Source: Caldilineaceae bacterium (GTDB taxonomy: Bacteria; Chloroflexota; Anaerolineae; Caldilineales; Caldilineaceae). Taken from it: DNA of 45,398 bases. The stretch is from NCBI GenBank assembly GCA_022842065.1, contig JALHQH010000003.1, positions 225,348 through 270,745 of the forward strand. Direction: 5' to 3'. The translations under genes were made by a program, and so were the position numbers. This document shows positions 16,439 through 24,795 of this stretch, in pieces. The notes beneath the pieces are model-generated. The model ran no database searches, was not told where the DNA came from, and saw only the letters and a list, made by a program, of their open reading frames with translations. The stretch's first letter is position 1. Every line of letters begins with the position of its first letter.

Positions 16439-16851
16439 AGCTTGCTCCTTTTATGCTCTGCTCGGCTTAGGTGCGTTGTGATGGTGGTGAGCCAATTACT
16501 TACGCCTTCATGCTGCTCACCCAATCTCAACAGGCACCACTAAACTGCGCAGTCTAATGGCGTGATCTCATCTTTTCGGCAATAATCTTTAGCAATTGCA
16601 TAGGACTTCCCACGTTGCACTGCGTAAGTGCTCTTATTGTACTGTGAAGCTGGTTTTCTGTCAATAAAACCACACAGGCGAACATCTGTTCCGCGCTGGC
16701 ATTTATACCCACCTTGAAATCTACCTTGCATGACAGCAATTCTCAATATGAAATTGGAACCAGTGTAGTGAAATATTGAGAATTGCGCTGCATGACGAGA
16801 TAGCTAGACGAACCGTCCAAAGCGTGCGATAATAAGTTATTACTCTTAGAA
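16439..16851. other. Divergent intergenic region between ssb and lutA
   Basis: This 413-bp stretch must hold the ssb and lutABC promoters. The clearest structure is the inverted repeat at 16737-16785. A 68-codon minus-strand frame (16540-16746) has no recognisable domain and no strong ribosome site, and is not called. Confidence 0.5.
16737..16785. repeat. Inverted repeat with 13-bp perfect arms, candidate lut operator
   Basis: CAATTCTCAATAT (16737-16749) and ATATTGAGAATTG (16773-16785) are exact complements with a 23-base spacer. It lies between divergent genes and 66 bases upstream of lutA, so it cannot be a conventional terminator for either. It could be a paired operator or a leader hairpin. 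Confidence 0.55.
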
Positions 16852-17709
16852 ATGGATGGGCCAATGCAGAAAAAAACATTTTCCACGCCGCCACAACGGG
16901 TTGCTTTGTTTATTACCTGTATGGTTGATATGATCTATCCCGCGGTTGGGATGGCGACGGCAGAACTCTTAGAACGCCACGGAATCGAAGTCTTTTTTCC
17001 CGAAGCACAGACTTGTTGTGGCCAACCAGCCTTTAACGCTGGCTTTCGCGACGAAGCACGCACCCTGGCCCTGCGTTTTCTTGATATCTTCGAGCCACTG
17101 GTGCAAAGTGGACAGGTCGATGCGATCATCGCGCCCAGCGGCAGTTGCACCACAATGACGACCCACTTTTATGAGGTCCTCTTTGAGGAACAACCGCCCA
17201 CTTACAAACGCGCCGCGGCCCTGGCGACGGTCACCTTTGAATTGACCGAGTTTCTGGTCGATGTGTTGGGCGTGACCGATGTCGGTTCGCACTTCCAAGG
17301 CAAAGTCACCTATCACGCCTGCTGCCATCTGCTGCGTGAACTGGCCATTGATGCGCAACCACGTCAACTGCTGGGGGCCATTGCCGGTGCGGAAGTAGTG
17401 CCGTTGGCCGGGGCCGATGAGTGCTGTGGCTTTGGTGGCCTCTTCGCGCTGAAGAATGCGCCGATCAGTACCGCAATGGGCCAGCGCAAAACGCGCAACC
17501 TTGCCGAAAGTGATGCCGATGTCGTTGCCATGTGTGATGTCAGTTGTCTGACCCACATCAACGGCTTGCTGACACGCCAGGCGCAACGGTGTCGCGCCGT
17601 CCACATTGCCGAAATTCTGAATAGCCAGATCGATGTCGCTGAACGGCCAGCGCCGCCCCCACCAGCACCGCCCCCGCCTTCACGCCGCTGGCAGAACAAC
17701 ACCCATTAA
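16852..17709 (+). CDS. lutA: L-lactate utilisation protein LutA
   Basis: A 285-residue protein with two CCG-type cysteine-rich domains: TCCGQ with Cys 55-56, HACCH at 155-159 and ECCGFGG with Cys 191-192, the iron-sulfur binding pattern of LutA/GlcF/HdrB proteins. With LutB and LutC it oxidises L-lactate to pyruvate in the cytoplasm, passing electrons to membrane carriers. An alternative ATG lies at 16864. The C-terminus has an unusual proline-rich tail (APPPPAPPPPSRRW) not typical of the family. It is followed after 27 bases by lutB, so lutABC is an operon. Confidence 0.93.
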   Translation: MDGPMQKKTFSTPPQRVALFITCMVDMIYPAVGMATAELLERHGIEVFFPEAQTCCGQPAFNAGFRDEARTLALRFLDIFEPLVQSGQVDAIIAPSGSCTTMTTHFYEVLFEEQPPTYKRAAALATVTFELTEFLVDVLGVTDVGSHFQGKVTYHACCHLLRELAIDAQPRQLLGAIAGAEVVPLAGADECCGFGGLFALKNAPISTAMGQRKTRNLAESDADVVAMCDVSCLTHINGLLTRQAQRCRAVHIAEILNSQIDVAERPAPPPPAPPPPSRRWQNNTH

Positions 17710-17736
17710 CAATTGTTAATGCAATTAGGAATTCAC

Positions 17737-19185
17737 ATGGCTACACCAACCGTTGATCTGCGCGCTCCCTACAAACAGCGGGTCGCGCGCGCGCTACAAA
17801 ATAAATATCTAAAAACCGCACTCAACCGCGCCACCGGGCGCATGAGTGGGCAGCGCGCCAGCGCCATGAGTGCCATTGATGGACCGACGCTACGCAGCCA
17901 AGTACGGCAGATGAAAGCTTATGTGCTCCGCCACCTGCCTGATCTGCTCGAAACGTTGGAAGCACGTTTGATCGAAAACGGGGCCCACGTCCACTGGGCC
18001 GGCAGCGGCAAAGAGGCCAACCAGATCATCCTCGACCTGGCTCGGCGCGCACAGGTCAAAAAAGTGATCAAGGCCAAGTCGATGGTCACCGAGGAGATCC
18101 AGCTTAATCACGCCCTGGCCGAGGCTGGCATCACCGCGATCGAGAGCGACTTGGGCGAGTACATCATCCAACTCAACAATGAGCCACCCAGCCATATCAT
18201 TGCGCCCGTGATCCATCACCGCCTGGAAGATATCTCGGCAATTATGCAACGCACGCTAGACATGCCCCCGACCTTTGATCCGGAAACAATGTGCGCCTTC
18301 GCGCGCGCCAAACTGCGCAGTGAGTTTCTCACAGCCGAGATGGGGGTCAGCGGGTGCAACTTTGCGATTGCCGAGACGGGTACGATCTGCATTGTCACCA
18401 ACGAGGGCAATGGCCGCCTGATCTCCACCATGCCGCGCATTTATGTGGCGGTGATGGGCATTGAAAAGCTTGTGCCCACTGTGGAGGATGCCTTTTTGCA
18501 ATATCAGGCCCTTTGTCGCAGCGCCACCGGCCAACAAACCTCAGTCTACCTCTCGATGACCAGTGGACCACGCCAGGCTGGGGATGCGGATGGGCCGGAA
18601 GAATTTCATGTGGTCTTGCTCGATAACGGGCGCAGCGAAATGCTCGCCAATGGCTATGGCGAAGCGCTGCTCTGCATCCGCTGTGGGGCCTGTCTCAACG
18701 TCTGTCCCGTCTACCGTGAGATTGGAGGGCACGCCTATGGCAGCACCTACAGCGGTCCCATTGGCGCGGTCATCAGTCCGCAACTAGGATTGGGGGTCAC
18801 CGGTGCGGATCAATTGCCCCATGCCAGTACCCTCTGTGGGGCTTGTCGTGACGCCTGCCCCGTCCAGATTGATCTGCCCCGCCTGCTCTTGGATCTGCGC
18901 AGTGGCCAGGTCGAAGCCGGTGCGGCGCCGCTTTTTGATCGCATGGCAATGCAGGGCTTTATCCAAACCATGAACAGTCAGCATCGCTATGAGAATGCTG
19001 GGCGTCTGGCCAGCATTGGTAGTAATCTGCTGGCTGGGCTGGATGGTGGCAATATCAAGTTTATGCCCCCCCCCTTGGCCGCGTGGACGGAGAGCCGGGA
19101 CTTTCCCCCTTTTGCGCGCAAGAGCTTTCGCGAATTGTGGCGTGAACGACGCAGCCGTCGCCAACAGATCCAGGGGGGGGCATAA
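17737..19185 (+). CDS. lutB: Iron-sulfur L-lactate oxidation protein LutB
   Basis: The ATG at 17737-17739 has AGGA 6 bases upstream and starts MATPTVDLR, giving 482 residues. The N-terminal 290 residues form a LUD domain (GSGKEANQIILDLARR, KSMVTEEIQLNHALAEAG, SDLGEYIIQL, GVSGCNFAIAETGTI). Then come two ferredoxin-type 4Fe-4S clusters, CIRCGACLNVCP at about 312-323 and CGACRDACP at about 366-374, and a C-terminal segment rich in aromatic residues. It is the electron-transfer subunit of the lactate-oxidising complex. It ends one base before the lutC start codon, so the two are translationally coupled. Confidence 0.95.
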   Translation: MATPTVDLRAPYKQRVARALQNKYLKTALNRATGRMSGQRASAMSAIDGPTLRSQVRQMKAYVLRHLPDLLETLEARLIENGAHVHWAGSGKEANQIILDLARRAQVKKVIKAKSMVTEEIQLNHALAEAGITAIESDLGEYIIQLNNEPPSHIIAPVIHHRLEDISAIMQRTLDMPPTFDPETMCAFARAKLRSEFLTAEMGVSGCNFAIAETGTICIVTNEGNGRLISTMPRIYVAVMGIEKLVPTVEDAFLQYQALCRSATGQQTSVYLSMTSGPRQAGDADGPEEFHVVLLDNGRSEMLANGYGEALLCIRCGACLNVCPVYREIGGHAYGSTYSGPIGAVISPQLGLGVTGADQLPHASTLCGACRDACPVQIDLPRLLLDLRSGQVEAGAAPLFDRMAMQGFIQTMNSQHRYENAGRLASIGSNLLAGLDGGNIKFMPPPLAAWTESRDFPPFARKSFRELWRERRSRRQQIQGGA

Positions 19186-19186
19186 A

Positions 19187-19951
19187 ATGGCAGCCCGCGA
19201 TGAGTTGCTGGCGAAGCTGCGCTACACATTAGCGCGACCTGATCTCCACTTTCCACCGACCAGCACGCCACCACTCACCGCCGAACGGCGGCTGACGGTA
19301 ACCCAAGTGGCGGAAGATCAGCGCGATGGATTGGCATTGGCCACGCGCTTTGGGGCGGAATTAACGAAATTGCATGGCACCTACCAGATCGTGGGTTCGC
19401 TGCCGGAAGCGCGGTTGGCGTTGATCAATCAACTGCTGACCTGGCTCCAGGAAGAGGCCGCCACGCGCAAAGGGGCCTATCTGGAGACGGCGCAAGAGCG
19501 GATGGTGCTCAGTTGGGCACCGGCACTGCTGCCCGTGCCCGCGATTGCCGAGGCGCTGGCCGATCTGAATTTTCAACTGATCACCCCGACAGATCTGGCT
19601 AGCGACGCAGCACGCGCGCAAGTGCGTTATATTCGGTTTGGGCTCACTAGTGTCGAGGCGGCCTTTGCCAGCACCGGCTCTATGCTGATGGTGACCGGTG
19701 CGCAACGCAGTCGGGTCGCCAGCCTGCTGCCTTTCCGCCACCTTGCCTTGATTCCCTTCAGCCGCCTGGTGCCCACCATGGAAGATTGGTTACGGCGGAC
19801 GCGTGCGCAGGGCGAACTAGTGGATCTCTACCGCAAGCATGCCAACCTGACCTTGATCAGCGGTCCCAGCAAGTCGGCTGATATTGAGATGAATCTAACG
19901 TTAGGGGTACACGGCCCAAAATTTGTCCATGCAATTTTGTTTGAAGGATAA
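19187..19951 (+). CDS. lutC: LUD-domain lactate utilisation protein LutC
   Basis: The start at 19187 (MAARDELLAKLRYTLARP) sits behind a G-rich ribosome site (AGGGGGGGG) and one base after the lutB stop; upstream in-frame codons overlap lutB and are rejected. The 254-residue protein has the LUD fold: FQLITPTDL, IRFGLTSVEAAFASTGS, HLALIPFSRLVPTMEDWLR and, near the end, LTLISGPSKSADIEMNLTLGVHGPK, the family signature. It completes the LutABC complex. A decayed, shorter relative of this gene lies at 4730-5066. The convergent ligase gene begins 6 bases beyond its stop. Confidence 0.95.
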   Translation: MAARDELLAKLRYTLARPDLHFPPTSTPPLTAERRLTVTQVAEDQRDGLALATRFGAELTKLHGTYQIVGSLPEARLALINQLLTWLQEEAATRKGAYLETAQERMVLSWAPALLPVPAIAEALADLNFQLITPTDLASDAARAQVRYIRFGLTSVEAAFASTGSMLMVTGAQRSRVASLLPFRHLALIPFSRLVPTMEDWLRRTRAQGELVDLYRKHANLTLISGPSKSADIEMNLTLGVHGPKFVHAILFEG

Positions 19952-19957
19952 GTGCGG

Positions 19958-21268
19958 CTAAATTTTCGGCAAAATCTTAGTTTCTGATGGATGAATCGTG
20001 GTGTGGTTAAGCAAGCCGGCCATGCCATCAACCGCGAAAACCTGACGCGCCCGCTGAGCCGGATTTTGGCGACGGGCAAGGCGGTTAAAGATCGGGGCCA
20101 GCAGTTGCTCTTCCCCTTGGCCACGACATTGCAAACCGGCGTAGGCCAATTCAACGATCGTCGATAAAAAATGGGGCAGGGGCTGGGGCGCAGCAAGACC
20201 AAAGCGAATCGCCTGTTGATGATAGGTCCGCATAATCGACCAGTACCCCTCCCCCATGCCGGCTTGGATATAACGCTCAATCGGATCGACCGCCTCGATG
20301 AGCCCAACGGTAAGGGCCATTGCCGCCATCTGTTCGTTCCACGGTTGCTGACAGGCAGGACGAATTTCCACGGTGCCATAGGTGGTGCGCAGGCGGGCGC
20401 TGTTCCAGATATAATGCTCGTGAAAGAGAAAAGCTGGAAAATCAGGCCCATGTTGGCGCAGATACTCGCTAAAGGGCTGGCGACTGGGGATAATCCCGCC
20501 GCCTTCCTGTACAATCAAATAGGTTGATTGCGAGACCCGGCGCACATAGTCCGCAACCGAAGTGTAGGGTTGGGCCGGCATGCCGTGGCGATATTCGTTA
20601 GCGTGAATCTCGGCCATACGCCCTTCGCGTGCGCTGCCAAAATCACTGGGGCGGCCCGCATAGATCGGAGAGTTGGCACAGAGCGCAATCAACACGGGTG
20701 CCATCAAGTTGCCCACGTTCAGGATCTGCACTAATTCATCCTGGGCAATGGCCATCTGACACTGGTCACTGGCCGTCACTGTGTACCAGAGCCAATTTGA
20801 GCCCATCGCGCGGTAAAGACTCTGGTAGCGCTGCTTGGGTGACATAATCTTTAAGGCTGGGGGACTAATCGGCTGGATGCCATAGCCCAACACCCGCCAA
20901 TCGTGGCGGGCGGCAAAGTGTACCACCTGCTGGACTGCCTCTGTCATAATCGTTTCGATTTCAAAGAGGGTATTGCAGGGGCGCGAGTTGATTTCAATAG
21001 TCCCAATGCCGACCTCTAGCGCATAACTATAATCCGTGCCATCCACCCCCACGATCAGCCGCGCCTGGCCGCTATCATAATGAGCGGCCAGATGACTACC
21101 CGCCCGCAACTCTTCCAATAGCCGCGGCACATTGGCCGCTTCCCCACTCAGGGTCACCACTGGGTATTCGGCTTCACGCCCGATGGTCCGCAGGGCAGGG
21201 CGTTCGACGGGGAATTTCGCCGTAAATTGTGCGGCAAGGGTTTCAATCGCTTCATCAAGATCATACAT
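19958..21268 (-). CDS. Glutamate-cysteine ligase family 2 (GCS2) carboxylate-amine ligase
   Basis: The ATG at 21266-21268 (MYDLDEAIETL) is preferred, with AAGGTG upstream; a longer frame to 21337 lacks family match. The 436-residue protein matches the GCS2/EgtA superfamily: GREAEYPVVT near 32, VGVDGTDYSYALEVGIGTIEINSRP (Glu metal ligands), RHDWRVLGYGIQP, ALCANSPIYAGRPS, and TTYGTVEIRPACQQPWNEQMAAMALTVGL, the classic EIRxxxxQP block. Such enzymes join an amino acid to the gamma-carboxyl of glutamate by an acyl-phosphate, as in glutathione, gamma-glutamylcysteine or ergothioneine synthesis; the amine substrate here is not determined. The HAD gene lies 69 bases upstream on the same strand. Confidence 0.85.
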   Translation of the reverse strand: MYDLDEAIETLAAQFTAKFPVERPALRTIGREAEYPVVTLSGEAANVPRLLEELRAGSHLAAHYDSGQARLIVGVDGTDYSYALEVGIGTIEINSRPCNTLFEIETIMTEAVQQVVHFAARHDWRVLGYGIQPISPPALKIMSPKQRYQSLYRAMGSNWLWYTVTASDQCQMAIAQDELVQILNVGNLMAPVLIALCANSPIYAGRPSDFGSAREGRMAEIHANEYRHGMPAQPYTSVADYVRRVSQSTYLIVQEGGGIIPSRQPFSEYLRQHGPDFPAFLFHEHYIWNSARLRTTYGTVEIRPACQQPWNEQMAAMALTVGLIEAVDPIERYIQAGMGEGYWSIMRTYHQQAIRFGLAAPQPLPHFLSTIVELAYAGLQCRGQGEEQLLAPIFNRLARRQNPAQRARQVFAVDGMAGLLNHTTIHPSETKILPKI

Positions 21269-21337
21269 GTAGGACACCTTAATCCCGATCACCCTGCAAA
21301 ATGACAAGTGCGGGCTTGCCCCTGTCATGAGCACCAA

Positions 21338-22117
21338 TTAGCCTGCACGATGCAGGCGCGCGACCACCTGTGGTAGGTCGCGAAAATTGCGACAGATCGC
21401 ATTCGCCTGCGTCTGATGACTGCCACGATCGACAATGCCCGTAAAAAGAATTGCTTTCATCCCAAAAGCACGGGGGCCAACAATATCATTGCTCTCCCGG
21501 TCACCAATATGGACGATCTGGTTAGGCGGCACGTCGAGCCCAATCGCGGCCTGCCGGAAGACAGTCGCGGCCGGTTTCGACGCCCCCACTTCATCAGAGA
21601 AGACCAGGTAATCGAAGTAGGGCAAAACCTCTTGGCTAGCCAGCAGATGGCGCAAACCACGCCCGTGGGTATGGATCGTGTCAGAGATAATCCCAAGCTT
21701 ATATTCCTGTGCCAGCGTTTGCAGTGTATAATGGATGTCGGGCACAAAATCCGGGGGAATGCGGACTTCCATTGTCTCGATTTCGAGCACCAATTCGTCA
21801 ATTTCGCGGACCAGGCGACCATAACGTCCCGGCTTGGGCTGCAAGCCCAGATGCTCATAGGCATAATAGAGACGGGTAGTGACGCCCGGCGTATAGTGGT
21901 CATTATGCCACTCTGCACGGAAACGCTGATTCGCCGCATCGTACGCGGCATTCGCCTGTGTCGAGGTAATCTGTGGATAGAGCGTCGTGATCCGTTGGGC
22001 AAAGAGTTGCTTGCGCGCAGCCATCTTCCCTGGCAAGCCAAGGGCGCGACGCTTCGGCTCGTCAGAATCGTCAAGCGCAAGGGTATCCCAAAAGTCAAAG
22101 GTAACGGCAGCAATCAT
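21338..22117 (-). CDS. HAD-superfamily hydrolase-like protein
   Basis: The 259-residue protein shows HAD motif I FDFWDTLA at 8-15, motif II IISDT, motif III Lys in GASKPAATVFRQA and motif IV VHIGDRESNDIVG, with a helical cap between motifs I and II (HAD subfamily IA, REG-2-like). The residue two places after the nucleophile Asp is Trp rather than Asp, so the usual phosphatase acid/base is missing at that place. Activity may be dehalogenase-like, weak, or rely on the next Asp. It probably shares a transcript with the GCS2 ligase. A perfect 46-bp palindrome begins 34 bases upstream of its start codon. Confidence 0.85.
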   Translation of the reverse strand: MIAAVTFDFWDTLALDDSDEPKRRALGLPGKMAARKQLFAQRITTLYPQITSTQANAAYDAANQRFRAEWHNDHYTPGVTTRLYYAYEHLGLQPKPGRYGRLVREIDELVLEIETMEVRIPPDFVPDIHYTLQTLAQEYKLGIISDTIHTHGRGLRHLLASQEVLPYFDYLVFSDEVGASKPAATVFRQAAIGLDVPPNQIVHIGDRESNDIVGPRAFGMKAILFTGIVDRGSHQTQANAICRNFRDLPQVVARLHRAG

Positions 22118-22435
22118 TTGGTTGGCACAATTCTTGTTATATCAGCGGTTGTCATCATTCAACAGTGTCTACACGTGTAGACACTGTTGAATGATGAGAG
22201 AGCCGAGTATATGTAGACGACGATCTAGCGCGCATAAGCGCACCCGATCATAGCACAGAGCCAAACGCCTGCCAAAGCAGCCACTGGCACAATTTTTATC
22301 GATCCCAAGATCACACCGGTAGCTGCTACCGAACAGGCAGATTTGGGCGGACAAAATTAGCTGCCGGCCCGTGATAACCAGCACGCATTCAGCGTAAAGT
22401 ATCGTATTTCAGAAAGCAGAGTATAGCGCAACACC
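22118..22435. other. Divergent intergenic region between HAD gene and rsmA
   Basis: This gap of 318 bp is dominated by the 46-bp palindrome at 22152-22197. The rest, with a GGTAGCTGCTACC small palindrome near 22318-22330, shows no gene. Confidence 0.5.
22152..22197. repeat. Perfect 46-bp palindrome
   Basis: The two 23-base halves (TCATCATTCAACAGTGTC... and its complement, centre ACACGTGT) match at every position with no spacer. It lies between divergently transcribed genes, 34 bases upstream of the HAD start codon, so it is not a terminator for either neighbour. As RNA it would form a hairpin in the HAD leader; as DNA it could be a dimer-binding site or a cruciform. Confidence 0.85.
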
Positions 22436-23272
22436 ATGAATTCTCTTGAACTGATCCGCCGGCACGAACTGAACCCGAAACGCTCATTGGCCCAGAATTT
22501 TCTGGTCGATGAAAGCCACCTGGCGCGCATTGCGGCCGCGGCAACGCTGACACCGGCCGATCAAGTGCTGGAAATTGGTCCTGGCCTAGGGGCATTGACC
22601 CAGCACCTGGCCGCCCAGGCGGGCCGTGTCGTGGCGGTAGAGCTGGATGATCGGCTGATCGAGTTATTGCGGCAGCACTTTGTCGCGCAACCGCAGGTGA
22701 CGATTGTCCATGCCGATATTCTTGAAGTCGATCCGGGCACCCTATTAGCGCAGCCTGATCAACCCGCGGCCCCGTACAAAGTCGTGGCCAATCTGCCTTA
22801 TTACATTACGAGCGCCGTCCTGCGCCATCTGTTAGAAGCGCCCCAGCCGCCCCAAACGATCGTTGTCCTGATCCAGAAAGAGGTCGCCGAGCGCATCTGT
22901 GCGACTCCTGGTGATATGTCGATCCTGGCGGTGAGTGTCCAATTTTATGCCACACCACAGCTTGTCCATCATGTGCCGGCCACGGCCTTCTATCCGCGCC
23001 CCAAGGTAGATAGCGCCGTTTTACGCTTGGATCGGCTACCGACCCCGGCGATCCCGGATCTGGATGTCACGGCCTTCTTTCGGGTGGTGCGCGCCGGCTT
23101 TAGTCAAAAGCGCAAACAACTCGTCAATACGCTCAGCGCGGGGTTGCAATTGCCAAAGACAACGGTGGCCGCCGTCTTACACGCGGTTGAGATTGACCCG
23201 ACCCGGCGCGCCGAAACGCTCAGTCTCGTTGAGTGGGGGCGGCTCGCCCACCAACTGCTACAGGTACGCTAG
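22436..23272 (+). CDS. rsmA: 16S rRNA dimethyladenosine transferase (KsgA)
   Basis: The 278-residue enzyme dimethylates two adjacent adenosines near the 3' end of 16S rRNA (A1518/A1519 in E. coli), a late step in small-subunit assembly. Signatures are KRSLAQNFLVDE at 15-26, the SAM-binding EIGPGLGALT at about 46-55, VAVELDDRL, HADIL and the catalytic NLPYYI at about 119-124, then FYPRPKVDSAVLRL and RAGFSQKRKQLVNTLS in the C-terminal domain. The ATG lacks a strong ribosome site. Length and all motifs are normal. Confidence 0.97.
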   Translation: MNSLELIRRHELNPKRSLAQNFLVDESHLARIAAAATLTPADQVLEIGPGLGALTQHLAAQAGRVVAVELDDRLIELLRQHFVAQPQVTIVHADILEVDPGTLLAQPDQPAAPYKVVANLPYYITSAVLRHLLEAPQPPQTIVVLIQKEVAERICATPGDMSILAVSVQFYATPQLVHHVPATAFYPRPKVDSAVLRLDRLPTPAIPDLDVTAFFRVVRAGFSQKRKQLVNTLSAGLQLPKTTVAAVLHAVEIDPTRRAETLSLVEWGRLAHQLLQVR

Positions 23273-23298
23273 CCGCTAGCCCAGTGTGAATCAGGGAT

Positions 23299-23352
23299 GT
23301 CGCACTGTCCAGCAAGCAGTGGAGCGTACGAGCGCCGTTTGGACAGTGCGAC
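23299..23352. repeat. Inverted repeat, 13-bp perfect arms, GTCGCACTG family
   Basis: GTCGCACTGTCCA (23299-23311) pairs exactly with 23340-23352. It lies 27 bases past the rsmA stop and may be its terminator, though no T tract follows. The GTCGCACTG half recurs in the repeat at 24592-24657. Confidence 0.65.
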
Positions 23353-23465
23353 GCGCCGGCATCGTTCGCGCAACGTAACTCACTTGTAACCTTTCCTTGC
23401 CAAAATATTAACAAAGACGTTTGTACGGAACGACCCAGCCCCAACTAGATAAAAGGATTGTTGTC

Positions 23466-24284
23466 ATGAAAATTGAATCGTTCGATGCAGCGATTGCACC
23501 GACTGCAACCCGCGCCAGCAAGGGCCGGTTACAGGGCAAGGTGGCCATTGTCACCGGTTCAGCGCGTGGCATTGGTGCGACAACCGCGCTGACCTTTGCG
23601 GCGGAAGGTGCACAGGTGGTCATCTGTGATGTCAATGCCGAACAAGGCATGGCGTTAGCGACCGCGATCAATAACGACCTGGGCAATGGCCGGCCGGCCG
23701 CAATCTTCCTCCCGGTTAATGTCGCCGATTCAGCCAGCGTTAACCAACTGATCCAGCAGACCGTTGCCCAATTCGGACGCCTTGACATTCTGGTCAATAA
23801 TGCCGGCGTCACCCGTGATGCCCAGTTGCGCAAGATGAGCGATGAAGAGTTCAACTTTGTGATCGAGATTAACCTCAAAGGGGTTTTTAACTGTGGCCGC
23901 GCGGCGGCGCAGCAGCTTGTGGAACAAGGCGAAGGGGGCGTGATCCTCAATGCCGCCAGCATTGTCGGGTTGGATGGGAACTTTGGGCAGACCAACTACG
24001 CCGCGACCAAGGCGGCCGTCGTGAGCATGACCAAGGTCTGGTCACGCGAGTTGGGGCCGAAGGGCATTCGCGTCAACGCGGTTGCCCCCGGCTTTATCGA
24101 AACCCCGATGACCGCCAAGATGCCAGAGAAAGTCTACAGCATGATGGTTGAGCGCACCCCCCTGCGCCGCGCCGGACAAGCACAAGATGTCGCCAACGCC
24201 TACCTGTGGCTGGCAAGTGATGAGGCCAGTTTTGTCAATGGCGTGATCTTACGGGTCGATGGCGGGATTGTCATCGGCACATAA
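23466..24284 (+). CDS. FabG-like short-chain dehydrogenase/reductase
   Basis: Starting at ATG 23466 (MKIESFDAAI) behind AAAGGA, the protein has 272 residues: a 22-residue N-terminal extension and a full classical SDR. It shows the NADP(H) motif TGSARGIG at 30-37, NNAG in LVNNAGVTRD, catalytic S165, Y178 and K182 (YxxxK), and the closing PGFIETPMT and GVILRVDGG blocks. It resembles 3-oxoacyl-ACP reductase, which reduces the beta-keto group in fatty acid synthesis, but isolated FabG-like genes often serve polyhydroxyalkanoate or other ketone reduction. There are no other fatty acid genes here. A strong terminator follows at 24316. Confidence 0.88.
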   Translation: MKIESFDAAIAPTATRASKGRLQGKVAIVTGSARGIGATTALTFAAEGAQVVICDVNAEQGMALATAINNDLGNGRPAAIFLPVNVADSASVNQLIQQTVAQFGRLDILVNNAGVTRDAQLRKMSDEEFNFVIEINLKGVFNCGRAAAQQLVEQGEGGVILNAASIVGLDGNFGQTNYAATKAAVVSMTKVWSRELGPKGIRVNAVAPGFIETPMTAKMPEKVYSMMVERTPLRRAGQAQDVANAYLWLASDEASFVNGVILRVDGGIVIGT

Positions 24285-24315
24285 CCGTAAACGCGCAGGA
24301 AAAATAGATCGCAAC

Positions 24316-24353
24316 CAAAAGGGAGTGTGGCGCGTGCGCCACACTCCCTTTTG
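24316..24353 (+). terminator. Rho-independent terminator after the FabG-like gene
   Basis: An 18-bp perfect stem (CAAAAGGGAGTGTGGCGC and complement) with a 2-base spacer, ending CCCTTTTGCTATATA, lies 31 bases past the stop codon. Confidence 0.85.
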
Positions 24354-24543
24354 CTATATACATCGCGCGCGGTGCTTAGCCGCGCCCAATGGCAACCGTT
24401 AACCGGCAGCACTTCACTGAGCAGGTCGCACCCGATGGCGCACGACGGCGTAGCGCAGAGACTAACGATTTTGAACGCTTTGATTGCACACTCAATCGCT
24501 GTTATACTACCCGCATGATGAATATCTCCCGATGTTGGTTAGT

Positions 24544-24694
24544 TATACTGAAGTCAAGTTGAGAACCGGAGTTTTGCTGGCTAACGGGATCGCGTGCGTC
24601 GCACTGACCGCCAACTGTTTCCAGTCCGCTAGATTCTTTGGTCAGTGCGACGCACGCTGACCGAAACTAGGGGTTTCATTCTGATTTGAGTATA
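24544..24694. mobile_element. MITE-like element, copy A
   Basis: It begins TATACTGAAGTC, contains TGAGAACCGGAGTT (24560-24573) and ends TTTGAGTATA, so the outer ends form a short terminal inverted repeat (TATACT/AGTATA). Inside is a hairpin with 18-bp perfect arms (24592-24609 and 24640-24657, GCGTGCGTCGCACTGACC). The same TGAGAACCGGAGTT word and a similar right end occur at 29418-29611. No transposase is present. The reading as a mobile element is inference. Confidence 0.5.
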
Positions 24695-24795
24695 GTTGGT
24701 GAATTACGGAAAAACTAACCAACTAACCAACCAACTAACCAACCCTCAATCTTTACCATCCCAATCATGGACCACGCCTGGGAGAAGTTCACGCA

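Larger units (their letters stand above)
24285..24795. other. 511-bp non-coding gap with terminator, MITE-like element and AACCAACTAACC words
   Basis: The gap contains the fabG terminator (24316-24353), a MITE-like element (24544-24694) with an inner hairpin, and a low-complexity run at about 24713-24745 of ACTAACCAACCAACTAACC type. No coding sequence is recognised. Confidence 0.6.

Noticed and set aside
16540..16746. 68-codon minus-strand frame between ssb and lutA
   Set aside because: No recognisable domain, no clear ribosome site, and its start region overlaps the inverted repeat at 16737.
18989..19186. Longer N-terminus for LutC
   Set aside because: It overlaps lutB out of frame; the ATG at 19187 is coupled to the lutB stop and fits the family length.
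24713..24745. Coding reading of the AACCAACTAACC run (peptide NQLTNQLTN)
   Set aside because: The short frame has no ribosome site, and the same words occur in other non-coding gaps.
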